Assembly (NCBI GenBank): GCA_036004405.1
Contig: DASYRM010000158.1
Span: forward strand, 34,036 to 98,035
Reading direction: 5' to 3'
Source of the DNA: DASYRM01 sp036004405
GTDB taxonomy: Bacteria; Acidobacteriota; Vicinamibacteria; Vicinamibacterales; UBA2999
DNA: 64,000 nucleotides
The notes under the pieces were generated by a model. The model did no database searches, had not been told where the DNA came from, and saw only the letters and a list, made by a program, of their open reading frames with translations. Every line of letters starts with the position of its first letter. Within the stretch, counting starts at the first letter, position 1. Position numbers and translations under genes: made by a program. This document shows, in pieces, positions 25,054 to 33,562 of the stretch.

Positions 25054-26390
25054 ATGTGCCTCCAACCCGAGGGATCGCCGCCGACCCGCTGCTGGTGCTC
25101 GAACATGTCCATCGGCAGCGGGCAACCGACCGTTGCCAGCGCCTCGGAGCACTTCGGCCGCACGCCGGTGGCGCGGAAGCTGCCCAGCACGCGCCCGTCG
25201 GGCGCCAGGCCGGTCTTCTGGAACTGGAAGATCTCCTGCATGGTGATGACGTCCTGCTCCATGCCGGTGAGCTCTGAGATTGACGTGACCTTGCGCGTGC
25301 CGTCCGCCATGCGGGAGACTTGCACGACGATGTTGATGGCCGAGGCGACCTGCTGTCGCACGGCGCGCTCGGGCAGGTTCAGGTTGGTCATCGCCACCAT
25401 CGTGTCGAGGCGGTACAGCGCGTCCCGCGCACTGTTGGCGTGGATGGTCGTCAAGCTGCCGTCGTGGCCGGTGTTCATGGCCTGGAGCATGTCGAGGGCC
25501 TCTTCGCCGCGAACCTCGCCGACGATGATGCGGTCGGGGCGCATGCGGAGGGCGTTGATCACGAGGTGCCGTTGTTTCACGTGGCCGCGGCCTTCGATGT
25601 TGGCCGGCCGCGTTTCCAGCCGCACCACGTGACGCTGACGGAGGGTGAGCTCGGCCGCGTCCTCGATGGTGATGACGCGCTCGGTGTTGCCGATGAAGCT
25701 CGAAAGGATGTTGAGGAGCGTCGTCTTGCCGGCGCCGGTGCCGCCCGACACGATGATGTTCATGCGCGCGGTCACCGTGGCGCGCAGGAACTGGAGCATC
25801 GGCGCGGTGAGCGACTCACGGGTCACGAGGTCGTCAGCGGCCAGCCGGTCGGTCCGGAAGCGGCGAATCGAGAGCGCCGGCCCGTCGAGTGCCAGCGGCG
25901 GGATGATCGCGTTCACGCGCGAGCCATCCTGAAGGCGGGCATCGACCATCGGGGTCGATTCGTCGATCCGGCGGCCCACGGCGCTGACGATGCGCTCGAT
26001 GATCTGCATCAGGTGCTGGTCGTCGCGGAAGACGACGCCGGTGTCCTCGATGCGGCCGTTGCGCTCGATGAAGACCTGCGAGGCGTTGTTGACGAGGATG
26101 TCTGAGATGTCCGGGTCCTTCAGCAGCGCCTCGAGCGGGCCCAGCCCGAAGAGCTCGTCGATGACGTCGACGATGAGCGACTCGCGCTCGGCAAAACTGA
26201 GCGGCACCCGCTGGCTCTCGCGGTCGAGCATCTCGCGGATGACGATCCGCACCTCGGGCTCGGCCTCAGCGCGCGTCGTGCGCGTCAGGCGGTCGAGGTT
26301 CAGGCGATTCAGCAGGTCCTGGTGGATCCGGCTTTTCAACGTCTGATACGCGGCGGAGTTGGTTTCGGAGAGAGTCTCAACGGGTGTCAT
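25050..26390 (-). CDS. cpaF: Tad pilus secretion ATPase CpaF/TadA
   Basis: 446 residues, GspE/VirB11-type ATPase. The N1 region ([24 protein letters not shown]) is typical of CpaF. Walker [10 protein letters not shown] spans 216-224. An Asp box (ITIEDAAEL), Walker B ([16 protein letters not shown]) and His box ([12 protein letters not shown]) all follow intact. It powers pilus extension and, in Caulobacter-type systems, retraction. Start ATG at 26390. Confidence 0.93.
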   Translation of the reverse strand: MTPVETLSETNSAAYQTLKSRIHQDLLNRLNLDRLTRTTRAEAEPEVRIVIREMLDRESQRVPLSFAERESLIVDVIDELFGLGPLEALLKDPDISDILVNNASQVFIERNGRIEDTGVVFRDDQHLMQIIERIVSAVGRRIDESTPMVDARLQDGSRVNAIIPPLALDGPALSIRRFRTDRLAADDLVTRESLTAPMLQFLRATVTARMNIIVSGGTGAGKTTLLNILSSFIGNTERVITIEDAAELTLRQRHVVRLETRPANIEGRGHVKQRHLVINALRMRPDRIIVGEVRGEEALDMLQAMNTGHDGSLTTIHANSARDALYRLDTMVAMTNLNLPERAVRQQVASAINIVVQVSRMADGTRKVTSISELTGMEQDVITMQEIFQFQKTGLAPDGRVLGSFRATGVRPKCSEALATVGCPLPMDMFEHQQRVGGDPSGWRHM

Positions 26391-26413
26391 GGGTGTACCT
26401 CAGGTCCTCGTGC

Positions 26414-27547
26414 TCAGGCGCGGCGCCACGCCAGGCGCCCCAGGACGCCCGCGGCCTGTGCCTCGGGCTTGCCGATGTTCACGAGCTCCGCGGCCGCCGC
26501 GCGCAGAGCGCGCGCCAGCCGGCCATCTTCCGCCACGATCGGGCGGCCGACGTTGATCGCTTCGGCGGCCACACGGTAGTCGCTTGGAATCTGGCAGGCC
26601 ACCGGTTCGCCGACGACCTTGGCGATGTCCTTGGCCGAGACCGGGCCGTTCTTGTCGTAGCGGTTGATCACGACGCGAAGGCGCTGCGAGCCGTAGCGCT
26701 GCCGCAGCGTCGCCACCGTGGCCGCCGCGCCGCGCACCGCCGAGAGCTCCTGGCTGGTGACAATCGCGATGACTGTGGCGGGATCGAGCGCCTCGAGCAT
26801 GGCCGGGTCGGTCCGCGGCACGTCAAGCACCGTGATCCGGTACCGGCGCGCCGCGAGTTCGAGCAGAGTGCGCGTGGCTGTCGGGCTCGTCGCGACGTTC
26901 ACCGGACGGGCGGTCGACGCGAGCACGTGCGCGCCCGACTGCGTCTTCTCGACCAGGCCGCTCAGGAACGACTCGTCCACCTTGTGCAGGTTCTCGAAAG
27001 CGTCGAGCACAGAGAAACGCGGCTCGGCCCCCATGAGCAGCGCCGCGTCGCCGCGGGCGACGTGGAGGTCGATGAGAAGTGGCGGCGAGCCGGCCGTCTT
27101 GGCCAGCGCCGCGGCGGTGTTGACCGCCAGCGTCGTCGTTCCGACGCCGCCTTTGGCGCCGATGAACGCCACGACCTGGCCGGCGCGCTCACGCTGCTCG
27201 CCGACGACCAGGCGGCGAATCGTCTCGTCGAGCGCCTGCGACGTGATCGGCTCGGGCAGACACTCCTTGATTCCAGCGCGCATCGCCTCGAGGATGAAAC
27301 GCGCATCCAGGGTTGAGACGATCACGACGATCGCCAGGCCCGGCTGCTTCTTCTGGATCTCGTTCACCCAGGGGGCGAGCTGATGGTGCGGACGGACGTC
27401 GAGCACGAGCACCGCCGGTGCATCGGCCGTCTTTCCCAGGGTGCGGGCCTCGGCCTCCGTGAGACGCGTCGCCTTGAGGCCGACCGCCTTGAACAGGTCG
27501 GGCAGCCGCTCGTCGTTCGATACGAAAGAGACCTGACTCACACTCAC
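26414..27547 (-). CDS. cpaE: Tad pilus localisation ATPase CpaE/TadZ
   Basis: 377 residues. An N-terminal receiver-like domain (about 1-115; Asp at position 50 in VLVLDVRP) is followed by a ParA/MinD-type ATPase with deviant Walker A GAKGGVGTTT (130-139). Such proteins place the pilus machine at the cell pole. GTG start at 27547 overlaps the tadG stop as GTGA. Confidence 0.88.
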   Translation of the reverse strand: MSVSQVSFVSNDERLPDLFKAVGLKATRLTEAEARTLGKTADAPAVLVLDVRPHHQLAPWVNEIQKKQPGLAIVVIVSTLDARFILEAMRAGIKECLPEPITSQALDETIRRLVVGEQRERAGQVVAFIGAKGGVGTTTLAVNTAAALAKTAGSPPLLIDLHVARGDAALLMGAEPRFSVLDAFENLHKVDESFLSGLVEKTQSGAHVLASTARPVNVATSPTATRTLLELAARRYRITVLDVPRTDPAMLEALDPATVIAIVTSQELSAVRGAAATVATLRQRYGSQRLRVVINRYDKNGPVSAKDIAKVVGEPVACQIPSDYRVAAEAINVGRPIVAEDGRLARALRAAAAELVNIGKPEAQAAGVLGRLAWRRA

Positions 27548-28773
27548 CTCACCAACCTGATAGCGGTCAGAAACGCCGCCGACGGGGACACGCTTCCGCC
27601 GTTACTGACCAGGAGATCGGGCTTCGTTGCCAGATAGCCGACGACGTCATTGCCCGACATGCCTTCCACGAAGAAGCCGAGGATGGCAACGATCTTCACG
27701 TCCATGTTGCCGGCACCCTGGGGTTTGACCTTCGGGTGCACCGCGTCCCAGGCCATCTGCGTATCGACGATCGGGAGAGCGACCACTCGCGGGCTGACCG
27801 TATATCCCGGCTCGCTGCAGGTGTACGGAGGCCCGATGCAGCTGTTGATGACTTTCTTGTTGACCGCGTCCCACTTGGCGTTCTTGTCCAGGGCGACGAG
27901 GTCTTTGACGCCCTGATCGGTGGGGCCGATCATGTTGCCGTTCTCGACCGAGAGAGTGCCGCCAACCGCGTAGGTTCCGTCGGCGCAGCCGCTGATGTTG
28001 TCGCGGTACACGTTGCCGCCCACGCCACCGAGATCCACTGGCGCGAACCAGCCGGCGCCGAACGTCGCTTTCGAATCCTGGGGATCGCCGACCTTGAGAG
28101 AGAGCTTCAGGCCGAGGTCCTTCGCGAGCGTGTAGCTGGTGCCAGGATCGTTGCCGTTCGGCGCCTGATAGGTGTCCTTGGGCACGGTCACCGGGTCGTA
28201 GTCCGCGGCCGGCGTCCAGGGGCCGCTGCTTTCATTCCACTTGTCGAGCACTGCCCAGGGCTTGAGGCAGTTGCTGGCGTTGGCCGCGGCGGCCTGCGCG
28301 ATGGCCGTCGCCCGCACGCCCTGATCCATCACACCGACCAGCCCACCGAAGAACGTCGGCAGCGCGTTGCCCCGCGCCTGGTTGCGATAGACGTCCACGC
28401 GGACGCAGTCGTTGTTCGAGCACATCGCCGGGAAGTCGGCCGGGGCGTCGCTGTAAAAGCGGATGTCGGTGGCCATCTGCACGTCTGGCGCATCGCCCCA
28501 CACCGTGTTGGCCACCGCGAAGCTGTGTGCGGCCTGCTTGGCCGGACCGTTGTCGGCGTGGTTGGTGAAGCTGTCGCGCGCCAGCGCCGTGGCCCCCGCG
28601 AGCGCGCCGGCATCGGCCGAGTTCTGGGCCTGGTGGCGGCTCACCCACAGCACGCCGTAGTCCACGATGAACATGGCGAAGGCGCTGAGCACCAGGATCG
28701 CGACGCCGACCTGGATCAGGATGGCGCCGCGCTCCGAGGTGGCGCGCCGGGACGAGTGCGGGATGGTGCGCAT
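27544..28773 (-). CDS. tadG: TadG-like pseudopilin/membrane protein
   Basis: 409 residues. The N-terminal segment GAILIQVGVAILVLSAFAMFIVDYGVLW and the downstream NSADAGALAGATALAR are hallmarks of the TadG/Tad N-terminal family. Cysteines through the long extracytoplasmic part (CSNNDC, ISGCADGT, CIGPPYTCSEPG) suggest disulfides. The ATG at 28773 is preferred; a GTG at 28806 overlaps the secretin stop and is possible. Confidence 0.82.
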   Translation of the reverse strand: MRTIPHSSRRATSERGAILIQVGVAILVLSAFAMFIVDYGVLWVSRHQAQNSADAGALAGATALARDSFTNHADNGPAKQAAHSFAVANTVWGDAPDVQMATDIRFYSDAPADFPAMCSNNDCVRVDVYRNQARGNALPTFFGGLVGVMDQGVRATAIAQAAAANASNCLKPWAVLDKWNESSGPWTPAADYDPVTVPKDTYQAPNGNDPGTSYTLAKDLGLKLSLKVGDPQDSKATFGAGWFAPVDLGGVGGNVYRDNISGCADGTYAVGGTLSVENGNMIGPTDQGVKDLVALDKNAKWDAVNKKVINSCIGPPYTCSEPGYTVSPRVVALPIVDTQMAWDAVHPKVKPQGAGNMDVKIVAILGFFVEGMSGNDVVGYLATKPDLLVSNGGSVSPSAAFLTAIRLVR

Positions 28774-28802
28774 GTCGTATACCTGTCTCTGTTCGAGCGA
28801 TC

Positions 28803-30170
28803 TCACTTGCCAGCGGGCGCGTCGGTCACGCCGCCGCCGCCCTGGAGCTGTTCGCCGATGTCGTCGCTGGCCGGCAGGAAACGCCCCGGCAGCGTCGGCA
28901 GGGGCGGCACCTCGTCGGGGTTGAGGGGGCGGACCAGGCGCGGCGTCACGATGACCAGCAGCTCGGTGCGCTCCTTGCGGTCGGCGTTGCTCTTGAAGAG
29001 CGCGCCGACAATCGGCAGCTGGCTGAGGATCGGCAGCGACGCGGTGTCGTTCTGCACCTCGTTGTTGATGAGGCCGGCAATCGCGAACGACTGGCCGTCG
29101 CGCAGCTCCACTTCGGTCTCGGCGCGGCGCGCCGTGATGGCGGGAATGCGGAAGCCTTCGAGCAGGATGCCGTTGTTGAAGTCGAGCGAGCTCACTTCCG
29201 GCCGCACGTGCAGACGGATCAGGTCGCCGGCGATGGTGGGCTTGAAGTTCAGCCGGACGCCGAACTCCTTGAACACAATCGACACGTAGTTGGCGGCGCC
29301 ACCGCTGACGAACGGAATCGGGAACTCGCCGCCCGCCAGGAAGCTCGCTTCCTGTCCGTCGTAGGCGATCAGGTTCGGCTCGGCCAGGCTCTGGAAGTAC
29401 CCCTTCTGTTTCAGCGCCTTGATCAGCGTACCGACGTTGTACTTGTTGTTGAACAGGAACAGGTTGAGGAAGTCCGAGAACACCAGCCCTTTTTCGTTGT
29501 CGAAGTCCGGCGCCGGGAACTGCTGTGTCGTCGTGCGGCCGGTCCAGTTCTTGAAGCCGTTGAGGCCGGTGAAAAACGACGCGCCGAGCTCGGTGAGGGC
29601 GCGCCGGTTTACCTCGGCGAAGCGGACCTGCAGCATGACCTGCTTCGAGCCGTTGGCGCCGGGCACGGTGAGCATGTTGATCACGTTGGACTTCGGCGCC
29701 GCGGCGCGCGTCACTTCAGCCGCCCGCAACATCACGTCGGTCGATGAGACGCGTCCCGACAGCACAACCGCGTCGGCGTTGATCGCGACGTTGATGGTCT
29801 CGGCGGGGAAGAGCTGCTTGAGCTGCTGCTCGAGCGGCGTGATCGGCTGCTCGATGACCAGGTCGTACTGCACCCGCTGGCTACCGCCCCACACGATCAG
29901 GCTGATCGTGCCGGGGGCCTTGCCGTCGATGAGAATCTCGCGGGGCTGCACCACGACGGCGTCGGCGATCGCGGGGTTGGTCACCGCGATGCGCGTCACG
30001 TCGAAGTCGGTGCTGAGTACCGTCGAGCGGCCGGCGGTGAGCGCCACCCGCGGCATCGTGCCCGGCGCGGCCACCTGCGACTGCGCCAAAGCCGGTGTGG
30101 CCGGCAGCGTCGCCGCCATCAGCGCGACGAAGGCCAGCGACCGGAGAGTGAACCGATGGGAGACTCGCAT
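28803..30170 (-). CDS. cpaC: Tad pilus secretin CpaC/RcpA
   Basis: 455 residues with a signal peptide (cleavage near ALAQS, residue 29). An N-terminal pilus-assembly/BON-like region (TRIAVTNPAIADAVVVQPREILIDGKAPGT) precedes the secretin domain (AEPNLIAYDGQEASFLAGGEFPIP, VRPEVSSLDF, LPILSQLPIVGALF, TELLVIVTPRLV). It forms the outer-membrane channel. It begins 1 nt after the cpaB stop. Confidence 0.92.
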   Translation of the reverse strand: MRVSHRFTLRSLAFVALMAATLPATPALAQSQVAAPGTMPRVALTAGRSTVLSTDFDVTRIAVTNPAIADAVVVQPREILIDGKAPGTISLIVWGGSQRVQYDLVIEQPITPLEQQLKQLFPAETINVAINADAVVLSGRVSSTDVMLRAAEVTRAAAPKSNVINMLTVPGANGSKQVMLQVRFAEVNRRALTELGASFFTGLNGFKNWTGRTTTQQFPAPDFDNEKGLVFSDFLNLFLFNNKYNVGTLIKALKQKGYFQSLAEPNLIAYDGQEASFLAGGEFPIPFVSGGAANYVSIVFKEFGVRLNFKPTIAGDLIRLHVRPEVSSLDFNNGILLEGFRIPAITARRAETEVELRDGQSFAIAGLINNEVQNDTASLPILSQLPIVGALFKSNADRKERTELLVIVTPRLVRPLNPDEVPPLPTLPGRFLPASDDIGEQLQGGGGVTDAPAGK

Positions 30171-30171
30171 G

Positions 30172-31041
30172 TTAGTGAACCGCCTCTTCTGTCCGCTTGG
30201 CGCCGCGGATCGCTTCCACCTTGTAAATCTGGGGTTCCGGTGGCGCCGGCGCCGCCGCCGGCTTCTTCGCCGGAACCATCTTTCGCTTCGGCGCGTCGAG
30301 CACCGGCTCGGCTCCCGTCCCCTTCATGAGCGCGGCCAGCTTGATGCCCTTGGTGTCGGCCGGATCGACGTCGAGCGGGTTGCGAAGCACCAGCGAGAGC
30401 TGTCCCTCGTTCGAGGCCAGAGCGATGCGCTCGCCGTCCTCGGGCAGCACCGCGAGCGTGACCACGGTCGATCGCTGCGCCTTGCCGTTCTTCGCCTCGT
30501 CCTGGTCGTACCGCGTGCCGGCGGTCAGAACCTGGACGTTGCTGACAACGGTCCTCGCCATGGGCTCTTTGCGGTTGCTCTCGTCGCCGTCGTCGGCAAC
30601 CGCCACGAGGACATCGACTCGAGTGCCGGGCAGGACGAAGCCCGCGACACCGACGACCTCGTTGACCCGAACGGAGATGGCGCGCATGCCGGCGGGAATA
30701 ATCGGCGGCAGCCCGGCGCCAGCCTCTGGACCAGCCACGCGCGTGGTGGTCACCGGCTCGTTCATGGCGATCGGGGCGATCACGCCGCGATCGACGACGG
30801 CGGCGACGTTCGAGAACGCTCCGACCACCTGCGTCCGGGCCGGCCACGCCGCGAGCTTGACGTCGTCCTTGGTGAGGCGCGTACCGACCGGGACGGCGCG
30901 CGCTGCGACTACAACGGGAACCGTCTGCATTTCGACCTGGCGCAGCGGCATGCGCTGGATGGCCTGGTAGACGCCGAAGGCGGCCAGGCCGGCCGTCAGA
31001 AGGGCCACGGTCATCACGGTGAGAGTTCGGTGCTGCTTCAT
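30172..31041 (-). CDS. cpaB: Tad pilus assembly protein CpaB/RcpC
   Basis: 289 residues. N-terminal membrane anchor (MTVALLTAGLAAFGVYQAI), SAF domain (VVVAARAVPVGTRLTKDDVKL) and the CpaB/RcpC C-terminal domain (GMRAISVRVNEVVGVAGFVLPGTRVDVL). A Pro/Ala-rich tail follows. It is periplasmic and supports the secretin. Confidence 0.9.
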   Translation of the reverse strand: MKQHRTLTVMTVALLTAGLAAFGVYQAIQRMPLRQVEMQTVPVVVAARAVPVGTRLTKDDVKLAAWPARTQVVGAFSNVAAVVDRGVIAPIAMNEPVTTTRVAGPEAGAGLPPIIPAGMRAISVRVNEVVGVAGFVLPGTRVDVLVAVADDGDESNRKEPMARTVVSNVQVLTAGTRYDQDEAKNGKAQRSTVVTLAVLPEDGERIALASNEGQLSLVLRNPLDVDPADTKGIKLAALMKGTGAEPVLDAPKRKMVPAKKPAAAPAPPEPQIYKVEAIRGAKRTEEAVH

Positions 31042-31068
31042 GTCTGGGCTCCAGTAACGTTCACGTGA

Positions 31069-31545
31069 CTACGGCGCGGCCTGGGCTTCGGTCCGCATCA
31101 CGGCGTTGCCGCGGACGGGAACGTTGCCGAAGGTGCCGCCGGTGAGCGCGCCGATCACGCTCAAAGAGGGCAAAGGCTGAGTGAGCTCCACCGAGACGAC
31201 ACACGCGTTGAACGTGCCGGCCGCCGTCGCGACAGCCTGGTTGTTCAGATTCACGGTGTAGCTGCCGCTGTCGCTGATCCCGGACGAGGTCATGTAGGCG
31301 GTGACACGATCCTCGACGTCGGTGGTGCTGCCGTCGCACGCGTAGGAAGGCAGCACGCCCATGCGCGCGCCTTCGCGCGCGGCGTTGGTCACCACTTCCC
31401 AGTTGCGGAAGAGGAACCCGAAGTCGAACATCGCCGCAATCAGCAGAGCGAAGATTGGGGTGACGATTGCAAGCTCGATGATCTCGGCACCGCGCTCGGA
31501 GCGCACGCGCCTCCGCAGAGCCCGCCGAGGATTCAGTGCAGCCAT
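31069..31545 (-). CDS. tadE: TadE-like minor pseudopilin
   Basis: 158 residues. SERGAEIIELAIVTPIFALLIAAMFDF is the TadE prepilin-type N-terminus, with the GAEIIE pattern recalling a prepilin cleavage site, and NAAREGARMGV follows as usual for the family. Two Cys (YACDG, NACVV) may pair. The ATG at 31545 overlaps the tadV end by 13 nt. Confidence 0.85.
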   Translation of the reverse strand: MAALNPRRALRRRVRSERGAEIIELAIVTPIFALLIAAMFDFGFLFRNWEVVTNAAREGARMGVLPSYACDGSTTDVEDRVTAYMTSSGISDSGSYTVNLNNQAVATAAGTFNACVVSVELTQPLPSLSVIGALTGGTFGNVPVRGNAVMRTEAQAAP

Positions 31546-32048
31546 AGCGTCACCAGCGTTCCAAGAAACATCGGCACCGCGTATGCGAGCCGCGGCGCGC
31601 TGCCCTGCTCGAGCGTCATGGCCGGCATCGGGCGCACGCCGAACAACCACCAGAAGCGCGCCAGTCCGCCGATGTTCTGGAGCGCGGTCCTGAGATAGCC
31701 ACTACGCAGGGCGAGCACCGCGGCAATCACGCCGCCGGCCATCGAGGCGTAGATCGCGAGCCACACCGTATCGGGCGCGCCCAGCCAGGCCCCGAGAGCC
31801 GCCAGCAGTTTCACGTCGCCGGCGCCCATCCCACCGAGCAGGAAGAGCGGCATGAAAAGGAACAGTCCCGTCACCCACCCGCCCATGGCAACCTGCGCGC
31901 CGGCCCGGCCGTCGACCGCGACGTGCACGGCGAGCGCCAGGGCGGTGGCACCGAACGTCAGCCAGTTGGGAATCCGCCGCGAATGCAGGTCGGTGGCGCA
32001 GGCGGCGGCCCCCACGATCAGAACGGCGGCGGTGGAAGGGTTGGTCAT
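31533..32048 (-). CDS. tadV: Prepilin peptidase TadV/CpaA
   Basis: 171 residues, A24 aspartyl protease of the short Tad type. The two catalytic aspartates are visible: D20 in ATDLHSRRIPN and D78 in GMGAGDVK. Four to six membrane helices. It processes the Flp pilins encoded just upstream, from whose second copy it is separated by 4 nt. Confidence 0.9.
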   Translation of the reverse strand: MTNPSTAAVLIVGAAACATDLHSRRIPNWLTFGATALALAVHVAVDGRAGAQVAMGGWVTGLFLFMPLFLLGGMGAGDVKLLAALGAWLGAPDTVWLAIYASMAGGVIAAVLALRSGYLRTALQNIGGLARFWWLFGVRPMPAMTLEQGSAPRLAYAVPMFLGTLVTLWLH

Positions 32049-32052
32049 AGCC

Positions 32053-32247
32053 TTACTTCGGATCCGGCATCTCGACGAGGGTGTCGCTTTGGTTCGCCGT
32101 GTCCCACGACACGTATGAGGTGTTCATCGCCGCGCCGAGCAGCCCGACGCCGGCGGCCGCGGCAAAACCCATGAACGAACAGAGCAGCGCGTATTCGATC
32201 AGGTCCTGACCAGAGTCTTCGGTCAGCAGTCGCCACAAGGTGTTCAT
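32053..32247 (-). CDS. flp: Flp-type pilin (second copy)
   Basis: 64 residues, type IVb Flp pilin. The processing motif is G13-Q14 with E18 (DSGQDLIEYALL), followed by the hydrophobic assembly helix. The C-terminus is longer and more acidic than in the first copy. The start may also be 32253, two residues earlier. It is separated from the first flp by a strong hairpin. Confidence 0.86.
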   Translation of the reverse strand: MNTLWRLLTEDSGQDLIEYALLCSFMGFAAAAGVGLLGAAMNTSYVSWDTANQSDTLVEMPDPK

Positions 32248-32273
32248 GGTCATGTGCTCGCTTGAGGCTCTTC

Positions 32274-32298
32274 GCGCCCCGGCACGAGTCCGGGGCGC
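32274..32298. terminator. Hairpin between the two flp genes
   Basis: GCGCCCCGG pairs perfectly with CCGGGGCGC around a 7-nt loop. No T-run follows on the minus strand, so it is more likely an attenuator or an RNA-stability element that lets the first pilin mRNA accumulate. Confidence 0.5.
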
Positions 32299-32317
32299 GA
32301 ATCAGCCGTGTGCGGTG

Positions 32318-32506
32318 TTACGGAAGCGGAACGGCCGCCGCGTTGTCGACCGCGCCAGCGATGCCGTTGAACCAGCCGTTGTATGCCGTGCCGAGAGCCT
32401 GGGCCCCGATGTAGGCGCCGAACGAAACGAACGAACCCAGCAGGGCGTACTCGATGATGTCCTGGCCCTGTTCGTCAGCGATGAACTTCGCGATGATCTG
32501 CTTCAT
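32318..32506 (-). CDS. flp: Flp-type major pilin
   Basis: 62 residues. The leader ends at G14 with Q15 as the predicted new N-terminus and E19 at the conserved position (DEQGQDIIEYALL). A hydrophobic helix and a short Ala-rich tail follow. AGAGGA lies about 8 nt before the ATG. Being first pilin in the operon and followed by a stable hairpin, it is the likely major subunit. Confidence 0.9.
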   Translation of the reverse strand: MKQIIAKFIADEQGQDIIEYALLGSFVSFGAYIGAQALGTAYNGWFNGIAGAVDNAAAVPLP

Positions 32507-32581
32507 TGTTTGTGTCCTCTTGAATCGTTAGTCGTCAGCGCGAAACCAATTCGGTGCCTCGTGTGCGCTGTAACCCGTCCG

Positions 32582-32607
32582 GCACCGTCGGTCGCGACTG
32601 ACGGTGC
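32582..32607. other. Hairpin in the flp leader region
   Basis: GCACCGTC (32582-32589) pairs with GACGGTGC (32600-32607), with inner GTC/GAC pairing. It lies between the PilZ genes and flp. No promoter is clear in this 115-nt gap. Confidence 0.4.
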
Positions 32608-32622
32608 GTCGCGTCCTGACGA

Positions 32623-33093
32623 CTACTTCTTCAATCGCTCTGCCAAGGGCTCCCCCGGGAGCTCCGGCGCCGCAGAACCGTGCGAATCCGGTGCACCGTG
32701 CGCCGAACCCACCTTCTCCACCTCGCCGTTGCTGCCGCGCCGCCGCACGAGAGTCAGGCTGGGGCCAGCTTTTTCTACGGCTGCAGCCAGCGAACCCTCC
32801 GGCGTCATCGCCCGCCGATCGCTTGCCCCCAGGCCGGCGGGCAGCGCAATCGGCAGGAACTCCAGGCGCACGAGGAACGGCGCCGCGGCGCCGGGACGCT
32901 CGGTGACGTCGCACACGCGCGCCACTTCGGCGATCGAGGCGTCGGGCCCCTGGACCTCGACGAATCCGAACGTCCCCGACGCCAGCCGGGTCGACGTTTC
33001 GAGGCTGCAGCCGCCGGCGCCGATGTCCAGCAGGCGGCCGGGAATCTGCTCCAGCACGGCGCCGCGCAGTCCGGGCCAGGTCCACCAGCTCAC
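32623..33093 (-). CDS. PilZ-like protein 2
   Basis: 156 residues from the GTG at 33093, which overlaps the preceding stop as GTGA. The segment GRLLDIGAGGCSLETSTRLASGTFGFVEV has the D-x-S/G-x-x-G-C pattern of PilZ domains, which bind cyclic di-GMP. A canonical RxxxR upstream arm is not obvious, so ligand binding is uncertain. The C-terminus is Ala/Pro/Gly rich. The longer open frame to 33627 is a shadow. Confidence 0.5.
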   Translation of the reverse strand: MSWWTWPGLRGAVLEQIPGRLLDIGAGGCSLETSTRLASGTFGFVEVQGPDASIAEVARVCDVTERPGAAAPFLVRLEFLPIALPAGLGASDRRAMTPEGSLAAAVEKAGPSLTLVRRRGSNGEVEKVGSAHGAPDSHGSAAPELPGEPLAERLKK

Positions 33094-33374
33094 TGCATGA
33101 CCTCGGATTCCTCCGACAACACCTGCATCCACAGCCGGTAGCGCAGCTGGCCGCCCACGAGCTGCGGCTGGCTGCCGGTGGTGCGCACCCGCAGCGTGGC
33201 CTGCCGGCCGCCGGCGGCGGTGATGCGCATCCGCATCTCCGATCCGGTAGCGGCGCGCGAACGGCTGATCACCGTGATCTCGCGCGCACTCGCGCGGACG
33301 ATGTCCACATCGCGCAGCACCTGCACTTCCACGTGCCCTTCCGTGTGGTAGCGTCCATGACGACGACGATCCAC
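33090..33374 (-). CDS. PilZ-like protein 1, first gene of the Tad operon
   Basis: 94 residues from the GTG at 33374 (VDRRRHGRYHTEG). Arg-rich RRRHGR resembles the RxxxR motif of PilZ domains and is followed by beta strands (VEVQVLRDVDIVRASAREITVISRSR). The start is chosen because a sigma-54 promoter at 33428-33441 predicts transcription from about 33416, 42 nt upstream; the longer frame to 33566 would begin before it. A cyclic di-GMP link is inference. Confidence 0.5.
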   Translation of the reverse strand: MDRRRHGRYHTEGHVEVQVLRDVDIVRASAREITVISRSRAATGSEMRMRITAAGGRQATLRVRTTGSQPQLVGGQLRYRLWMQVLSEESEVMQ

Positions 33375-33426
33375 GCAGCCACTCCTTCGTCCAGGCAGAC
33401 GAGGCCTGGGACTGTCGACGCACGAG

Positions 33427-33443
33427 AGCAACGTTGGTGCCGG
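33427..33443 (-). promoter_or_regulatory. Sigma-54 promoter of the PilZ-Tad operon
   Basis: Minus strand CCGGCACCAACGTTGCT: GG at -24 (33441-33440), CAC, and TTGC with GC at -12 (33429-33428), separated as in the sigma-54 consensus TGGCAC-N5-TTGC. The first base differs (CGG for TGG). It lies directly behind the gene for a sigma-54 activator. Confidence 0.65.
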
Positions 33444-33562
33444 GCCGGAACTGAAACGGCGTATGCAGCGTTGCCCCTTCGCGGCAGTCACCTTCTCTGG
33501 CCCGGACGGCAACAAAGCCTGCCGCGAGCCAGACGAAATTCCCTGCCTCGCTCCGCGAGGCG

